Shown: positions 37,758 through 47,179 of the stretch, piece by piece | How positions within the stretch are numbered: the first letter of the stretch is position 1 | How the letters are laid out: each line of letters opens with the position of its first letter | Assembly (NCBI RefSeq): GCF_017874625.1 | Contig: NZ_JAGIKZ010000003.1 | Coordinates: 124,001-188,000, forward strand | From: Cytobacillus eiseniae | GTDB taxonomy: Bacteria > Bacillota > Bacilli > Bacillales > Cytobacillaceae | Direction: 5' to 3' | DNA: 64,000 nt | Program-made: the position numbers and the translations under genes | Notes under the pieces: model-generated | What the model saw: the letters and a program-made list of their open reading frames with translations, nothing else | The model's database searches: none | What the model was told of the DNA's origin: nothing

Positions 37758-38462
37758 TCAAGTGGTTGTGACATTTTCGGTGTGCTTATCGGCGCGAATG
37801 TCATGCCAGCGCTCCCTGGCCATATCGATAATGCCTGATTCCACTGAACGGTTTTGCTGTTCAATCACTTTTGAGAAGTACTTAACAGCTTGGTCTCTTT
37901 TATGTGTTCTTCTTGCAAGTTCTCCGATTAAATAAAGAATCTTTACTTCTGACATTTGTGTACCTTTAAAATCATCTGCCATATAGGAATTTAAATAGTC
38001 ATTCATAGCCAGATTCATAAAACGCTGTTCTTGTTCAACATTTTCTAAGATTCGATATAACCAAGCAAGTCTCACATAGAAACCAGCAACAATAATATGC
38101 TTTTCCTTCTTCAATAAACAACAGTAAACAGCTAATTTATATGTTTTAATCGCATCTTGAATGGTTCGTTTTTCTCCATAATCATGTAAAGCCCACTGTG
38201 CGCATACTTTTTCTTGAATTTCATCTATTGCTCCAGGTGGAAAATACGGAGCACAATCATCTGTAGAAGAAAATCCACAATGAGGGCAGACATTTACATT
38301 GTATAAAATTGGGTTTAGCTCCTCTGAAGAGTAGATCGGACAAAAATCAGTATCATAGCTCTTTACTTTGATAAATTTAGAACGGAGCTTTTTTGTAGTG
38401 AAAGCATTATTACATATTTTACATGTACACTGCTTATCATAGATGGGGTCAATTTGTGTCAT
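37758..38462 (-). CDS. DUF2225 protein with zinc-ribbon and TPR-like region
   Basis: A 234-residue cytoplasmic protein. Two CXXC pairs, CTCKICNNAF (about 11-20) and VCPHCGFSS (about 58-66), suggest one zinc site; residues 100-220 are helical hairpins of TPR type (YKLAVYCCLL, GFYVRLAWLYRI, KILYLIGELARR). DUF2225 is common in Bacillus and clostridia without known role. ATG 38462 has AAGGAGG upstream; the longer frame to 38519 does not. Confidence 0.87.
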   Translation of the reverse strand: MTQIDPIYDKQCTCKICNNAFTTKKLRSKFIKVKSYDTDFCPIYSSEELNPILYNVNVCPHCGFSSTDDCAPYFPPGAIDEIQEKVCAQWALHDYGEKRTIQDAIKTYKLAVYCCLLKKEKHIIVAGFYVRLAWLYRILENVEQEQRFMNLAMNDYLNSYMADDFKGTQMSEVKILYLIGELARRTHKRDQAVKYFSKVIEQQNRSVESGIIDMARERWHDIRADKHTENVTTT

Positions 38463-38696
38463 AGAGATCGCCTCCTTAGGTATAATGGTGTATTTTCCTT
38501 TATAGGAATATCTAATCATTATTACTAATATTATACTCTATTTCATGATAAAAGCACTAAAAACCAATATGGACTTAGTGAAAAATGATGCATTCAGATT
38601 AGTTGAGGACTGGCGTGTTAGTGTATATACTATTAGTAAGGTGAAATTATCAATTTGGATAAATGCTTTTCAGAAAAAGGGAAGGAGGATAAGAAG

Positions 38697-39059
38697 ATGA
38701 ATGAAGTAGTTATATTAACAGAAGCTGCATCTCTGCAAATTAAGGAAATGATGAAGTCGAGTGAGGAAGAGAATGCCTTTTTACGTGTTTCCGTAAAAGG
38801 TGGAGGCTGCAGTGGGCTATCCTATGGCATGGGATTTGCTCATGAAATAGAGGAAATGGATACGAAGCTTGAACAATATGGCATTCAAATTCTTGTTAAC
38901 AAGGAGGATGCTCCGATTCTGCAAGGAACGAAAATCGATTATAAACAATCATTAATGGGTGGAGGCTTCACCATTGATAATCCAAATGCGATTGCCTCAT
39001 GTGGATGTGGTTCATCTTTCCGTACAGCAACAGCAACAGGAACACCTGAGGAATGTTAA
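38697..39059 (+). CDS. erpA: Iron-sulfur cluster insertion protein ErpA/HesB type (YutM)
   Basis: A 120-residue A-type Fe-S carrier. The three cluster cysteines are in KGGGCSGLSYG and SCGCGSSF (C-X~65-C-G-C). It passes clusters from Suf to target enzymes. ATG 38697 lies nine bases after GGAAGGAGG; the frame opens earlier at 38655. Stands alone with a terminator at 39141. Confidence 0.95.
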   Translation: MNEVVILTEAASLQIKEMMKSSEEENAFLRVSVKGGGCSGLSYGMGFAHEIEEMDTKLEQYGIQILVNKEDAPILQGTKIDYKQSLMGGGFTIDNPNAIASCGCGSSFRTATATGTPEEC

Positions 39060-39140
39060 TTGGTTAAACATGGAAAAGGAACCGAACATCAAGATAAGTG
39101 CTTCGATGCAAAGGTAGAAAAATAAAAAACAAATATTTCA

Positions 39141-39178
39141 GCAAGCGAGTCAGCAAATATTCTCGCTTGCTTTTTTTT
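39141..39178 (+). terminator. Terminator after erpA
   Basis: GCAAGCGAG / CTCGCTTGC stem followed by eight T. Confidence 0.9.
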
Positions 39179-39281
39179 GTTAGTTTTTACTGTTGAAAAT
39201 AGCAACAAATGGACAATTACTGTTCCCTTATCACGATTAAGTGGATTCTAAAAAAGGGGGTGGCTTGAGCAGCAGAACTGA

Positions 39282-39421
39282 TAAATAGACGGGAAAAATC
39301 CGCTTATTTCAAAATTTTTAATGAAAAAAGAGTAAATAAGCGGAAAAATTCCGCCTATTTACTCAAAAGGTCCAATAATGGGTGATTTTTCTTTGATTAA
39401 GCGGAAAATCTCCGCTTATTT
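39282..39421. repeat. Three palindromes of the AATAAGCGGA...TCCGCTTATT type
   Basis: Units at about 39282-39308, 39333-39360 and 39396-39421 match those at 6457-6646. No gene found in 39179-39522. Confidence 0.8.
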
Positions 39422-39522
39422 TTCTTTTGCTAGATGTAAAGCCATTGCGTTTACTCAGCAATATGATTTAGCTTGGTATTAACTTCACAACCGAACTACC
39501 AAACATTGGATTCCCTTTTTTA

Positions 39523-40518
39523 TTAATTAAACATCGAAGAGCTGTGCATCGGCTGGATTTTTGCTTTTGGATCAATGTAAGCCTTTGCATTGTTCACTGC
39601 CGTTGGTGCTTCACCAAAACCACAAGCAATAAGCTTCACTTTGCCATCATATGTGCAAATATCTCCTGCTGCATAAATGCCGGCAATATTTGTTTCCATT
39701 TTCGAATTAACAACGATGGAATTCTTCTCAATTTCTAAGCCCCACTCTTTAATTGGGCCAAGGGAAGAAACGAATCCATAGTTACAGATAACTGCATCTA
39801 CATCTAATGTAACTTTTTCCTTGTCAGTTACGCCTTCAAGTACTACCTGGCTAATGCCATTGTCATCACCGATTAATTCAACAGGTACATATGGTGTTTT
39901 AATATCTACTTTTGAATTATTCAGATTCTCCACACTATGCTCATGCGCACGGAATTTATCACGTCTGTGAATAATGGTTACTTGTTCTGCAATCGGTTCA
40001 AGCATTAAAGCCCAATCCACTGCAGAGTCTCCCCCGCCGAATACGACTACTTTTTTACCTGCAAAATGATTTAAATCATCAATAAAGTAGTGAAGGTTCT
40101 TGCCTTCATATTGAGCAGCACTATCCAGCTCTAGGCGGCGTGGTTGGAATGCGCCATTTCCAGCAGTAATGATGACTGATTTTGTGTAATGAATTTCTTT
40201 ATTCGTCGTTAATTTAAAGATGCCATCCTCTTGCTTTTCCAACTTTTCAACAGATTGTTCAAGCGCAGTGGCTGGCTCAAATTTTGCCATTTGCTCTTTT
40301 AAATTATCGATTAATTCTTGTGCCCGCACTTTAGGAAAACCTGCAACATCATATATGTATTTTTCAGGATAAAGGGCCGATAATTGACCGCCAAGCTGTG
40401 GCAAGCTCTCAATAATTTTGACTGAGGCTTGTCTCATGCCGCCATAGAAAGCAGTGAATAAGCCAATTGGTCCTCCGCCAATAATCGTTATATCATATAC
40501 TTTTTGATCTTCTTTCAC
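39523..40518 (-). CDS. yumC: Ferredoxin/flavodoxin-NADP reductase (thioredoxin-reductase-like)
   Basis: A 331-residue flavoprotein that moves electrons between NADPH and ferredoxin or flavodoxin. FAD motif [14 protein letters not shown] at about 12-25, NADPH motif [15 protein letters not shown] near 160, and [23 protein letters not shown] near the end; no CXXC disulfide, which separates it from true thioredoxin reductase. GTG 40518 with GGGGGGAT upstream gives the B. subtilis YumC length. The frame to 40767 has no start signal. Confidence 0.95.
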   Translation of the reverse strand: MKEDQKVYDITIIGGGPIGLFTAFYGGMRQASVKIIESLPQLGGQLSALYPEKYIYDVAGFPKVRAQELIDNLKEQMAKFEPATALEQSVEKLEKQEDGIFKLTTNKEIHYTKSVIITAGNGAFQPRRLELDSAAQYEGKNLHYFIDDLNHFAGKKVVVFGGGDSAVDWALMLEPIAEQVTIIHRRDKFRAHEHSVENLNNSKVDIKTPYVPVELIGDDNGISQVVLEGVTDKEKVTLDVDAVICNYGFVSSLGPIKEWGLEIEKNSIVVNSKMETNIAGIYAAGDICTYDGKVKLIACGFGEAPTAVNNAKAYIDPKAKIQPMHSSSMFN

Positions 40519-40823
40519 ACCGTATCCCCCCAAAATATTTGTGCAACTACCATCATATATAATAACATAAAATAATCTAAAGCTCACTCTTTGGAAAAAA
40601 TATTGCGAAAAGGTTAAATAATCTAAACATATAGTAAATGTTAGTAAATAAAGAGGAATTTTGCTAAACTGAAATCCAATATTAAGCTTTTTATGATTTT
40701 TTGGTTGAAAAACAGTAGTAAAACGAATAATATATAATATAAATATAATGTTAAGATTTTGTGACAAATTACCAACTTTTTTTTGACAACTTTAGTGAAT
40801 AGAATCACAAACTCTTATTTTAA

Positions 40824-40960
40824 AAAGGCTCTTTTCTAAAAGATTGTTGTGCTTAAACTAACTGTTTAAATAAATAGGGTTTACCAACTGGATCGGTTGA
40901 TTGCAGCATCCTTTGGCGAAATCAACCTTTACTAACTTTATCTAAGTGAAAACAGCCTTT
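40824..40960 (+). repeat. MITE-like element, compact copy R7
   Basis: A 137-base short form like R3: AAAAGGCTCTTTTCTAAAAG at left, GAAAACAGCCTTT at right, with TCGGTTGATTGCAGC and GAAATCAACCTTTACTAAC. Ends about 40 bases before the RBS of yumB. Confidence 0.85.
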
Positions 40961-41018
40961 AAAAAGACAGCGGTTACAAAATACGATAGAAAATATACAA
41001 AAAGGTGGAAGATACACA

Positions 41019-42236
41019 TTGAGAAAGGTAAAAATCGTTATTTTAGGTGCAGGCTATGGTGGATTAATGACAGCCACTCGATTACAAAAGGCAGTCGGAG
41101 TGAATGAAGCAGAAATCGTATTAGTCAATAAGAATAGCTACCATTATGAAACGACTTGGTTACATGAAGCATCAGCAGGTACCTTACATCATGATCGAGT
41201 TAGATATGATGTGAAAAACGTAATCGATACGAATAAAGTTCAGTTTGTTCAAGATACAGCTGTAGAAATAAAGACAGAAGAGAAAAAGGTAATCCTTGAA
41301 AATGGAGAACTTGAATACGACTACTTAGTCATCGCACTAGGTGGAGAATCAGAAACATTTGGAATTAAAGGCTTAAAGGAACATGCCTTTTCAATTGTGA
41401 ATGTTAATTCCGCTCGCCAAATTCGTGAGCATATTGAATATCAATTCGCAACATACAATACAGAAATTGAGAAAAAAGATGAGCGTTTAACGATTGTTGT
41501 TGGTGGTGCTGGATTTACAGGCATTGAATTCCTTGGTGAGTTAGGCAATCGAATTCCAGAGTTATGTAAGGAATATGATGTGGATTATGAGAAGGTAAGA
41601 ATTATTTGTGTAGAGGCTGCACCAATGGTATTACCAGGATTTGATCCAGAGCTTGTCAATTATGCAGTGGCTCATTTGGAGAAAAAAGGTGTTGAGTTCC
41701 GTATTGGTACGGCGATTAAAGAAGCAACACCTGAAGGAATCATCGTCGGTAAAGGTGAAGATGAAACAGAAGAAATTAAAGCAGGAACAGTCGTATGGGC
41801 AGCAGGGATTCGTGGAAATTCAATCATTGAGAAATCAGGATTTGAAGCGATGCGTGGTCGTGTGAAAGTTCAATTAGACTTGAGAGCACCAGGACATGAA
41901 AATGTATTCATTATTGGGGATTCTTCATTAATGATTAATGAAGAAATAAATCGTCCATACCCACCTACTGCTCAAATTGCGATGCAGCAAGGAGAAACAT
42001 GTGCTAGAAATCTTGCTGCATTAGTTCGTGGAAAGAATGAACTAGAGCAATTCAAGCCAGATATTAAAGGAACAGTATGTTCACTTGGTGAAGATGATGC
42101 AATTGGGGTCGCTTTCGGCAAGAAAATGGTTGGTTCAAAGGCATCATTTATGAAGAAAATGATTGATAACCGTGCCTTATATATGATTGGTGGGCCATCA
42201 CTTGTTATGAAAAAAGGTAAATTCAACATCTTATAA
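41019..42236 (+). CDS. yumB: Type II NADH dehydrogenase (YumB-like)
   Basis: A 405-residue membrane-associated NADH:menaquinone oxidoreductase that does not pump protons. FAD motif ILGAGYGGL at 8-16, NADH motif [16 protein letters not shown] at about 159-174, second FAD contact [10 protein letters not shown], and the quinone-site motif [15 protein letters not shown] start after AAGGTGGAAGATACACA. Sits where yumB lies in B. subtilis, beside yumC. Terminator at 42251. Confidence 0.93.
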   Translation: MRKVKIVILGAGYGGLMTATRLQKAVGVNEAEIVLVNKNSYHYETTWLHEASAGTLHHDRVRYDVKNVIDTNKVQFVQDTAVEIKTEEKKVILENGELEYDYLVIALGGESETFGIKGLKEHAFSIVNVNSARQIREHIEYQFATYNTEIEKKDERLTIVVGGAGFTGIEFLGELGNRIPELCKEYDVDYEKVRIICVEAAPMVLPGFDPELVNYAVAHLEKKGVEFRIGTAIKEATPEGIIVGKGEDETEEIKAGTVVWAAGIRGNSIIEKSGFEAMRGRVKVQLDLRAPGHENVFIIGDSSLMINEEINRPYPPTAQIAMQQGETCARNLAALVRGKNELEQFKPDIKGTVCSLGEDDAIGVAFGKKMVGSKASFMKKMIDNRALYMIGGPSLVMKKGKFNIL

Positions 42237-42250
42237 TTTTAGTTTGAAAA

Positions 42251-42281
42251 CTGACTGTCCGAAAAGCGGGCAGTCTTTTAC
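42251..42281 (+). terminator. Terminator after yumB
   Basis: GACTGTCCG / CGGGCAGTC stem then TTTTA. The region 42282-42660 shows no supported gene, only short open frames. Confidence 0.8.
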
Positions 42282-42668
42282 TATTGACCGATAAAATCAG
42301 AGAAGTAGCCAATAAATTATCCAAAGCTGCTAGAAACCCAAAATCTAAGCCAATATAGCAGGCACCAACATTATCATTTTTTCAATTTTTATGAATCATT
42401 ACAAGAATAAAACTTGTTATATCATTCGAATGCTCATCAATCATTCTGTTGATCCTCGGATAAAACTCATCGCTCCACGCTTGAGAAGTGGAAATGCGCT
42501 TTAATATTTATTGATTTTTCTGAAAGTATGAGAACGAGGGAGATAATAAAAGGAAGAAGTGATTGTATGCGTTTCCAGTCCTACTTTTTCACCGAATTTC
42601 AGCCTTTTCTTTTTAAACAATTCTTGATATATTATCAGAAAATTCAGTTACAAAAGGAGAGGGCTAAA

Positions 42669-42794
42669 ATGACAACAAAGAAATATGAATTTAATGGATG
42701 TACGTACTGTTCAGGAAAAGGATATTTTCAGTTATTACTTGGTGGTTCAGAAACCTGTTCCTGCTGCAGTGGAACAGGCAAGAAAAAGGAATAA
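42669..42794 (+). CDS. yuiA: YuiA-like small zinc-finger protein
   Basis: A 41-residue protein with two CXXCXGXG units, CTYCSGKG and CSCCSGTG, as in the DnaJ zinc-binding region. Size, spacing and location between yumB and yuiB match B. subtilis YuiA. ATG 42669 follows AAAGGAGAGGGCTAAA. A longer frame to 42528 exists without an RBS. Role unknown. Confidence 0.85.
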   Translation: MTTKKYEFNGCTYCSGKGYFQLLLGGSETCSCCSGTGKKKE

Positions 42795-42802
42795 CCTCAG
42801 TT

Positions 42803-42831
42803 AAACTCCGCTAAGTCAGCGGAGTTTTTTA
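42803..42831 (+). terminator. Terminator after yuiA
   Basis: AAACTCCGCT / AGCGGAGTTT stem then T run. Confidence 0.88.
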
Positions 42832-42891
42832 TTCAATAATAAATGGTTTAGCTCCATAAGACAGACTTCCTCAGCGTAAGGATCAATAGAA

Positions 42892-43026
42892 AAAAACGGT
42901 AGCCAAGAAGTGCTTATGTCACCCGCAACAAGAAATTTCAGTGAAAATCGGTAGCTAAGAAGCGTTCATGTCGCCCGTAACAAGGAACCTCAGTGAAAAT
43001 CGGTAGCCAAGAAGCGCACTTCGCAC
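42892..43026. repeat. Tandem 52-bp direct repeat, about 2.6 units
   Basis: Units begin at CGGTAGCCAAG (42897), CGGTAGCTAAG (42949) and CGGTAGCCAAG (43001), each followed by AAG(T/C)G and, in the first two, TGTC(A/G)CCCG(C/T)AACAAG and CAGTGAAAA. 52 is not a multiple of three, and no RBS-led frame crosses it. Confidence 0.8.
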
Positions 43027-43052
43027 AAGTATAAGCGTTCTTCTTATAGACG

Positions 43053-43199
43053 GGCACCTAACGCCTATCTTAACTTCCAGTCCCCGCTGCAGCAATTGCG
43101 TCAACATCGGTTTGTGTTCGCTATGGTGTTTCCTTTATCGCAAGGAGGAGACGCCTTCTTAGTTTGTACGGAGAGACCTTAGGCACTTGTACCTTTCTT
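43053..43199 (+). repeat. Family A repeat, copy 4
   Basis: ACGCCTATC, GCGTCAACATCGGTTTG, GTGTTTCCTTTATCGCAAGG, GTTTGTACGGAGAGACC and TTAGGCACTTG follow the family order with local changes. Confidence 0.75.
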
Positions 43200-43263
43200 A
43201 TTGACTCCCTTTTATACATTCAGTAAACTAAATAAGGATGTGTAAAGGGAGGAACAAAAAAAG

Positions 43264-43587
43264 ATGGAAATGACAATTTTCGTATTGCCTATTTCAATGC
43301 TGCTTTTTTTAGTATTATTTTTTGGAATCGGTTTTATTTTAAATATGCTTTTAAGAATGTCATGGATTATGGCTATTGTTTATCCAATTATTGCCTTATT
43401 TATCATTGATAAAGTTCGGTTTATTGAATATTTTACAAATACGAAGGATTCATTTATAAGTTTAGGAAATGAATTATCTCAGTTGGCAACTGCTGATGTA
43501 CTTATTCTATCAAGCGGTTTAGCTGGTGCAATTATTGCTGGTGTAACGATGAAAGTTCTTCGGAAAAAGGGATATCAAATGTTTTAA
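43264..43587 (+). CDS. yuiB: YuiB-like membrane protein
   Basis: A 107-residue protein with three hydrophobic segments, at about 5-27, 33-50 and 78-97, and a short polar region between. Location and size match B. subtilis YuiB, of unknown role. RBS GGGAGG stands before ATG 43264. Terminator at 43591. Confidence 0.83.
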   Translation: MEMTIFVLPISMLLFLVLFFGIGFILNMLLRMSWIMAIVYPIIALFIIDKVRFIEYFTNTKDSFISLGNELSQLATADVLILSSGLAGAIIAGVTMKVLRKKGYQMF

Positions 43588-43590
43588 TGA

Positions 43591-43622
43591 GAGGGCTCTG
43601 CATAATGCAGGGTCTTTTTATA
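43591..43622 (+). terminator. Terminator after yuiB
   Basis: GGGCTCTGC / GCAGGGTC stem (one mismatch) then T5. Confidence 0.75.
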
Positions 43623-43766
43623 TGTATTTTTTAAAAATTCTTTAAATAGTGCTGAACTGTTGGAAATAAAGGGTTTTTGGCTGATTTTATCTTTCTTTTT
43701 ATTTCTCTCATGAATATTTCTTTGAAAGTTGGGAAATGAATATTCTTGGGAGGAGTGAAATAATAT

Positions 43767-44474
43767 ATGAGTAGAATAAAAAGCTGGACAAGGCGAATAA
43801 TCATGTTAACTTTATTTATTGCTGCAATTTTAACGACCTTTCAATCAATTTCTGGTGTAGAGGCAAGAACACTAGTCCCTTATTTTGTGAATGATGTAGC
43901 AGGAGCGGATGAACATACAGAACAAAAGCATACATTTAAGAAGGTAGGAGTTGCTTTTAAATTTCTTAAAAGGCTAGTTAGCGGTGATTTGCAAATATCT
44001 TCAAGCAAAGCTGTTTCTGGAGAGCCCCCAACATTGGAGGAAGCCATTGATTGGACGAAGTATCCAGCAAAGAAAGTAGTCGCAACAGGTTATACAGCCT
44101 ATTATGAATCAACAGGTAAACATCCTAACCACCCTGGATTTGGCATTACATATTCTGGTGTAAAGGTGAAAAGAGATTTATATTCGACTGTCGCAGCAGA
44201 CTTGAATGTATTTCCTATTGGCACCATCTTATTTATTCCCGGTTATGGGTATGGCGTTGTAGCGGATAAAGGTGGGGCAATTAAAGGGAATAAGGTGGAT
44301 CTATATTATGAGACGGTTGAAGATGTATACAATAAATGGGGGAAAAAGACACTTGATGTGTACATCGTTGAAATAGGGGATGGATCACTGACAGAAGAAG
44401 ATCTTCATACATTGAATGAAAATGAATCGATGCAAGTATTTCGTCAGCAATATACAAAGTCAGAAGAAAAATAG
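43767..44474 (+). CDS. yuiC: 3D-domain protein YuiC (muralytic, stationary-phase survival type)
   Basis: A 235-residue exported protein. A hydrophobic N-terminus (residues 11-30) acts as signal or anchor. The C-terminal 3D domain spans about 105-215: [46 protein letters not shown] and [17 protein letters not shown], with the catalytic Asp triad (3D) in the last. Such domains are lytic transglycosylases of the MltA/Sps class. RBS GGGAGGAG before ATG. Confidence 0.9.
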   Translation: MSRIKSWTRRIIMLTLFIAAILTTFQSISGVEARTLVPYFVNDVAGADEHTEQKHTFKKVGVAFKFLKRLVSGDLQISSSKAVSGEPPTLEEAIDWTKYPAKKVVATGYTAYYESTGKHPNHPGFGITYSGVKVKRDLYSTVAADLNVFPIGTILFIPGYGYGVVADKGGAIKGNKVDLYYETVEDVYNKWGKKTLDVYIVEIGDGSLTEEDLHTLNENESMQVFRQQYTKSEEK

Positions 44475-44481
44475 ATGATAG

Positions 44482-44523
44482 GAAAACAGGCAATTTCTTT
44501 ATGAGAAATTGCCTGTTTCTTTT
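44482..44523. terminator. Terminator between yuiC and yuiD
   Basis: AAACAGGCAATTTCT / AGAAATTGCCTGTTT 14-15 base stem, T-rich exit; convergent genes share it. Confidence 0.88.
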
Positions 44524-44548
44524 ATGAAGTAGTATAAATTGTTCTTAA

Positions 44549-45025
44549 CTAGTGTAAAAAGTAATGAAGTACAAGTGTTAAAAGAACACCTGTTAATCCA
44601 CCGAAGAAGACTTCAATTGGCTTATGGCCAAGCAATTCCTTTAATTCCCTGCGTTTTTCTTGTTCAGGCTTTTTCTGCCAATGCTTTGCTTCCTCAACAA
44701 ATCGATTAAATTCTGATACTAACTGATTGAGGACAATCGCTTGTTCGCCAGCCTGTCTGCGCACGCCAGTCGCATCAAACATCGTAATAATTGCAAAAAT
44801 AGCGGATACGGCAAAAATAGGTGAATTTAGACCAGTTTCCAATGCAACACCTGTTGATAGAGCGGTGACAGCGGCTGAATGGGAGCTTGGCATGCCTCCT
44901 GTACTTGTAATGAGTGACCAATCAAGTTTCCGAGAGGCAATAAAGTAAATGGGCACTTTAACAAATTGGGCAAAGAAGATGGCAAATAATGCCGACCATA
45001 GGGGGAAATTCATAAATAATTCCAT
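44549..45025 (-). CDS. yuiD: YuiD, DUF212 / PAP2-related membrane protein
   Basis: A 158-residue membrane protein with four hydrophobic segments. The motif GGMPSSHSAAVTALSTG, near 43-59, is the DUF212 signature resembling acid phosphatase/vanadium haloperoxidase active sites. Also RRQAGEQAIVLN and the C-terminal LGHKPIEVFFGGLTGV. Possible phospholipid or isoprenoid phosphatase; inferred. Confidence 0.88.
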   Translation of the reverse strand: MELFMNFPLWSALFAIFFAQFVKVPIYFIASRKLDWSLITSTGGMPSSHSAAVTALSTGVALETGLNSPIFAVSAIFAIITMFDATGVRRQAGEQAIVLNQLVSEFNRFVEEAKHWQKKPEQEKRRELKELLGHKPIEVFFGGLTGVLLTLVLHYFLH

Positions 45026-45261
45026 TCAGAAACCACCTTTATTATAGATCGCAATACACCCGTGGTGGAGCAAATTGCGTAAATGACTTATTCATAATAA
45101 GTGCTGAAAAAGACCTATTGTTAAGATGATAATCAACATTTTGTGAGAGTGCAATTGTTTTTATAAAAAAAATCATGATTCATGCTGATGAAAATGATTG
45201 GATAGTCGAAATAGTGAACAATTTCAGATATAATGAAAACAATATTAACGGGGGTGAAGCG

Positions 45262-46770
45262 ATGTTTACAGTAAAAAGTGAAATGAATTATGCGACTGAA
45301 CATGAATGTCTTGTAATTGGCTTATTTGATAAGCCGAATAAATTTGAAGGTGTTCTTGCAGATTTGGATAAGCAGTTTGAAGGACAATTGACAGAGCTTG
45401 TGAAAAGTGGAGATATCTCTGCTAAGAAAAAGGCAGTCTCAAAAGTACATACATTTAGTCGAATTGGTGCAAAAAGATTATTGGTTGTTGGTCTTGGCCG
45501 TGAAAAGGATTACAGCTTTGAAGGGTTGCGTGAAGCATTAGGAAAAACTTTCAAAGTAGCGATTGCTGCAAAGTTAACGGAAGCAGGGATCTTTCTTGAT
45601 TCATTCCTTCAAGAAGATATGGATGCACTTGATGTGGCACATGCGATTAGTGAAGCATTTACTTTATCTACCTATCGATTTGATGGCTATAAGCAAAAGA
45701 GAAATGAGCCGATCAAAGCAATTGAAAGCATGACTGTATATAGTAGTGCTGAGGATGGAGAAGAAATTAAAGCATCATTAACAGTTGGCTATACACACGG
45801 AAAAGGAACAAACGCAGCTCGTACACTTGTGAATCTGCCAGGAAACATGCTGACAGCTACAGATATGGCTAATTATGCGAAGGAACTAGCCGCAAAATAT
45901 GATTTTGAAGTGGAAGTTCTTGAAAAAGAGGACATGCTCAAGCTTGGCATGGGTGCTTTGCTTGCAGTCAACCAAGGGTCAACTGAACCTCCCAAAATGA
46001 TTGTGCTGAAATATCAAGGCAAAGATGAATGGAAAGATGTCATTGGTCTAGTAGGTAAAGGAATTACCTTTGATACTGGCGGCTATTCGATTAAAACAAA
46101 AGACGGCCTTGTTGGCATGAAATCAGATATGGGCGGAGCAGCAGCTGTTCTAGGGGCAATGGAGGTGATCGGTGAATTAAGACCTGAACAAAATGTCGTT
46201 GCTGTTATTCCATCAACTGATAATATGATTAGTGGAAATGCATTTAAACCAGATGATGTCATTACGTCAATGAGCGGCAAAACAATTGAAGTATTGAATA
46301 CAGATGCAGAGGGTCGTCTTGTGCTCGCGGATGCAGTTACATATGCAAAGCATCATGGCGCGAACTACTTAGTGGATGTTGCCACATTAACTGGCGGTGT
46401 AATCGTTGCACTTGGCATGGAAACAACAGGGGCATTAACGAATAATGAAGCGCTTTGGGAACAAGTCCTTGAGGCATCTTATGAGGCTGGTGAACCAATC
46501 TGGCGTCTTCCATTATTTGAAAAAGACAAACAACGAGTGAGAAACAGCAAAATTGCTGATTTAAATAATTCTCCAGGACGCGAAGGCCATGCAATTATGG
46601 GTGGGGCCTTTGTTGGTGAATTTGCCGAAGATACTCCTTGGGTACACTTGGATATCGCAGGGACATCTACTACACGCAAGGAACACGACCTTGGCCCTTC
46701 AGGTGCAACAGGTGTAATGGTTCGTACACTTGCCCTCCTTGTTGAAAGATTTGAACTAGAATCGAAATAA
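45262..46770 (+). CDS. pepA: Leucyl aminopeptidase (M17)
   Basis: A 502-residue cytosolic manganese/zinc aminopeptidase. The active-site Lys and Asp are in [15 protein letters not shown] and [11 protein letters not shown], and the signature [13 protein letters not shown] is near residue 350. ATG 45262 after GGGGGTGAAGCG is the start; the longer frame to 45175 has none. Occupies the yuiE position of B. subtilis. Confidence 0.96.
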   Translation: MFTVKSEMNYATEHECLVIGLFDKPNKFEGVLADLDKQFEGQLTELVKSGDISAKKKAVSKVHTFSRIGAKRLLVVGLGREKDYSFEGLREALGKTFKVAIAAKLTEAGIFLDSFLQEDMDALDVAHAISEAFTLSTYRFDGYKQKRNEPIKAIESMTVYSSAEDGEEIKASLTVGYTHGKGTNAARTLVNLPGNMLTATDMANYAKELAAKYDFEVEVLEKEDMLKLGMGALLAVNQGSTEPPKMIVLKYQGKDEWKDVIGLVGKGITFDTGGYSIKTKDGLVGMKSDMGGAAAVLGAMEVIGELRPEQNVVAVIPSTDNMISGNAFKPDDVITSMSGKTIEVLNTDAEGRLVLADAVTYAKHHGANYLVDVATLTGGVIVALGMETTGALTNNEALWEQVLEASYEAGEPIWRLPLFEKDKQRVRNSKIADLNNSPGREGHAIMGGAFVGEFAEDTPWVHLDIAGTSTTRKEHDLGPSGATGVMVRTLALLVERFELESK

Positions 46771-46773
46771 TAG

Positions 46774-46806
46774 AGAAGCTCCAGACATGTTCTGGAGCTT
46801 TTTTAC
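46774..46806 (+). terminator. Terminator after pepA
   Basis: GAAGCTCCAGA / TCTGGAGCTTT stem then T run. Confidence 0.88.
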
Positions 46807-47028
46807 TGTCTATCGTACTATAAAATCGCACGTTGTGTATAACATTATGAGTAGTTTTAGTCTACGACCAGCTCCAGCGCCTATCGCCTATCAAGCTTCA
46901 GTACTGCTCCGCAACGATTGCGTCAACATCGTTTCGCTCACGCTCACCGTGTTTCCTTTATCGAAAGGGGCAGTTATCCAGTTTGTACGGCGAGGCCTTA
47001 GGCGCCTGCGCTATTGTTCTGTACAAAA
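46807..47028 (+). repeat. Family A repeat, copy 5
   Basis: The best match to copy 3: AAATCGCACGTTGTGTATAA, CAGCTCCAGCGCCTATCGCC, CAGTACTGCTCCGCAACG, GCGTCAACATCGTTTCG and CAGTTTGTACGGCGAGGCC. Frames within it (e.g. 46787-47032) are not genes. Confidence 0.85.
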
Positions 47029-47082
47029 ATAGGAGTGCTAGCAATCTAAATCCTCTTAAGATATTTTTTTACTAAAAATGAA

Positions 47083-47110
47083 TTGACAGAGGAATGTAAT
47101 TTATGATAGT
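47083..47110 (+). promoter_or_regulatory. Promoter of yuiF
   Basis: TTGACA at 47083-47088 and GATAGT at 47105-47110, spacer 16, about 70 bases before the gene. Confidence 0.55.
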
Positions 47111-47179
47111 TTTATATTCATATTTTAGTTCTCTACCAATTTAGCGAGATAAAGGAAAAGGAAAGAGAGGATATCCATC

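Noticed and set aside
42290-42530. Minus-strand frame SDEFYPRINRMIDEHSND... upstream of yuiA
   Set aside because: Protein-like for about 30 codons but has no start codon with RBS and no neighbour suggesting a gene.
46787-47032. 81-codon frame after pepA
   Set aside because: Runs through the pepA terminator and family A repeat; the equivalent frame at 32995-33225 is broken differently, so it is not under coding selection.
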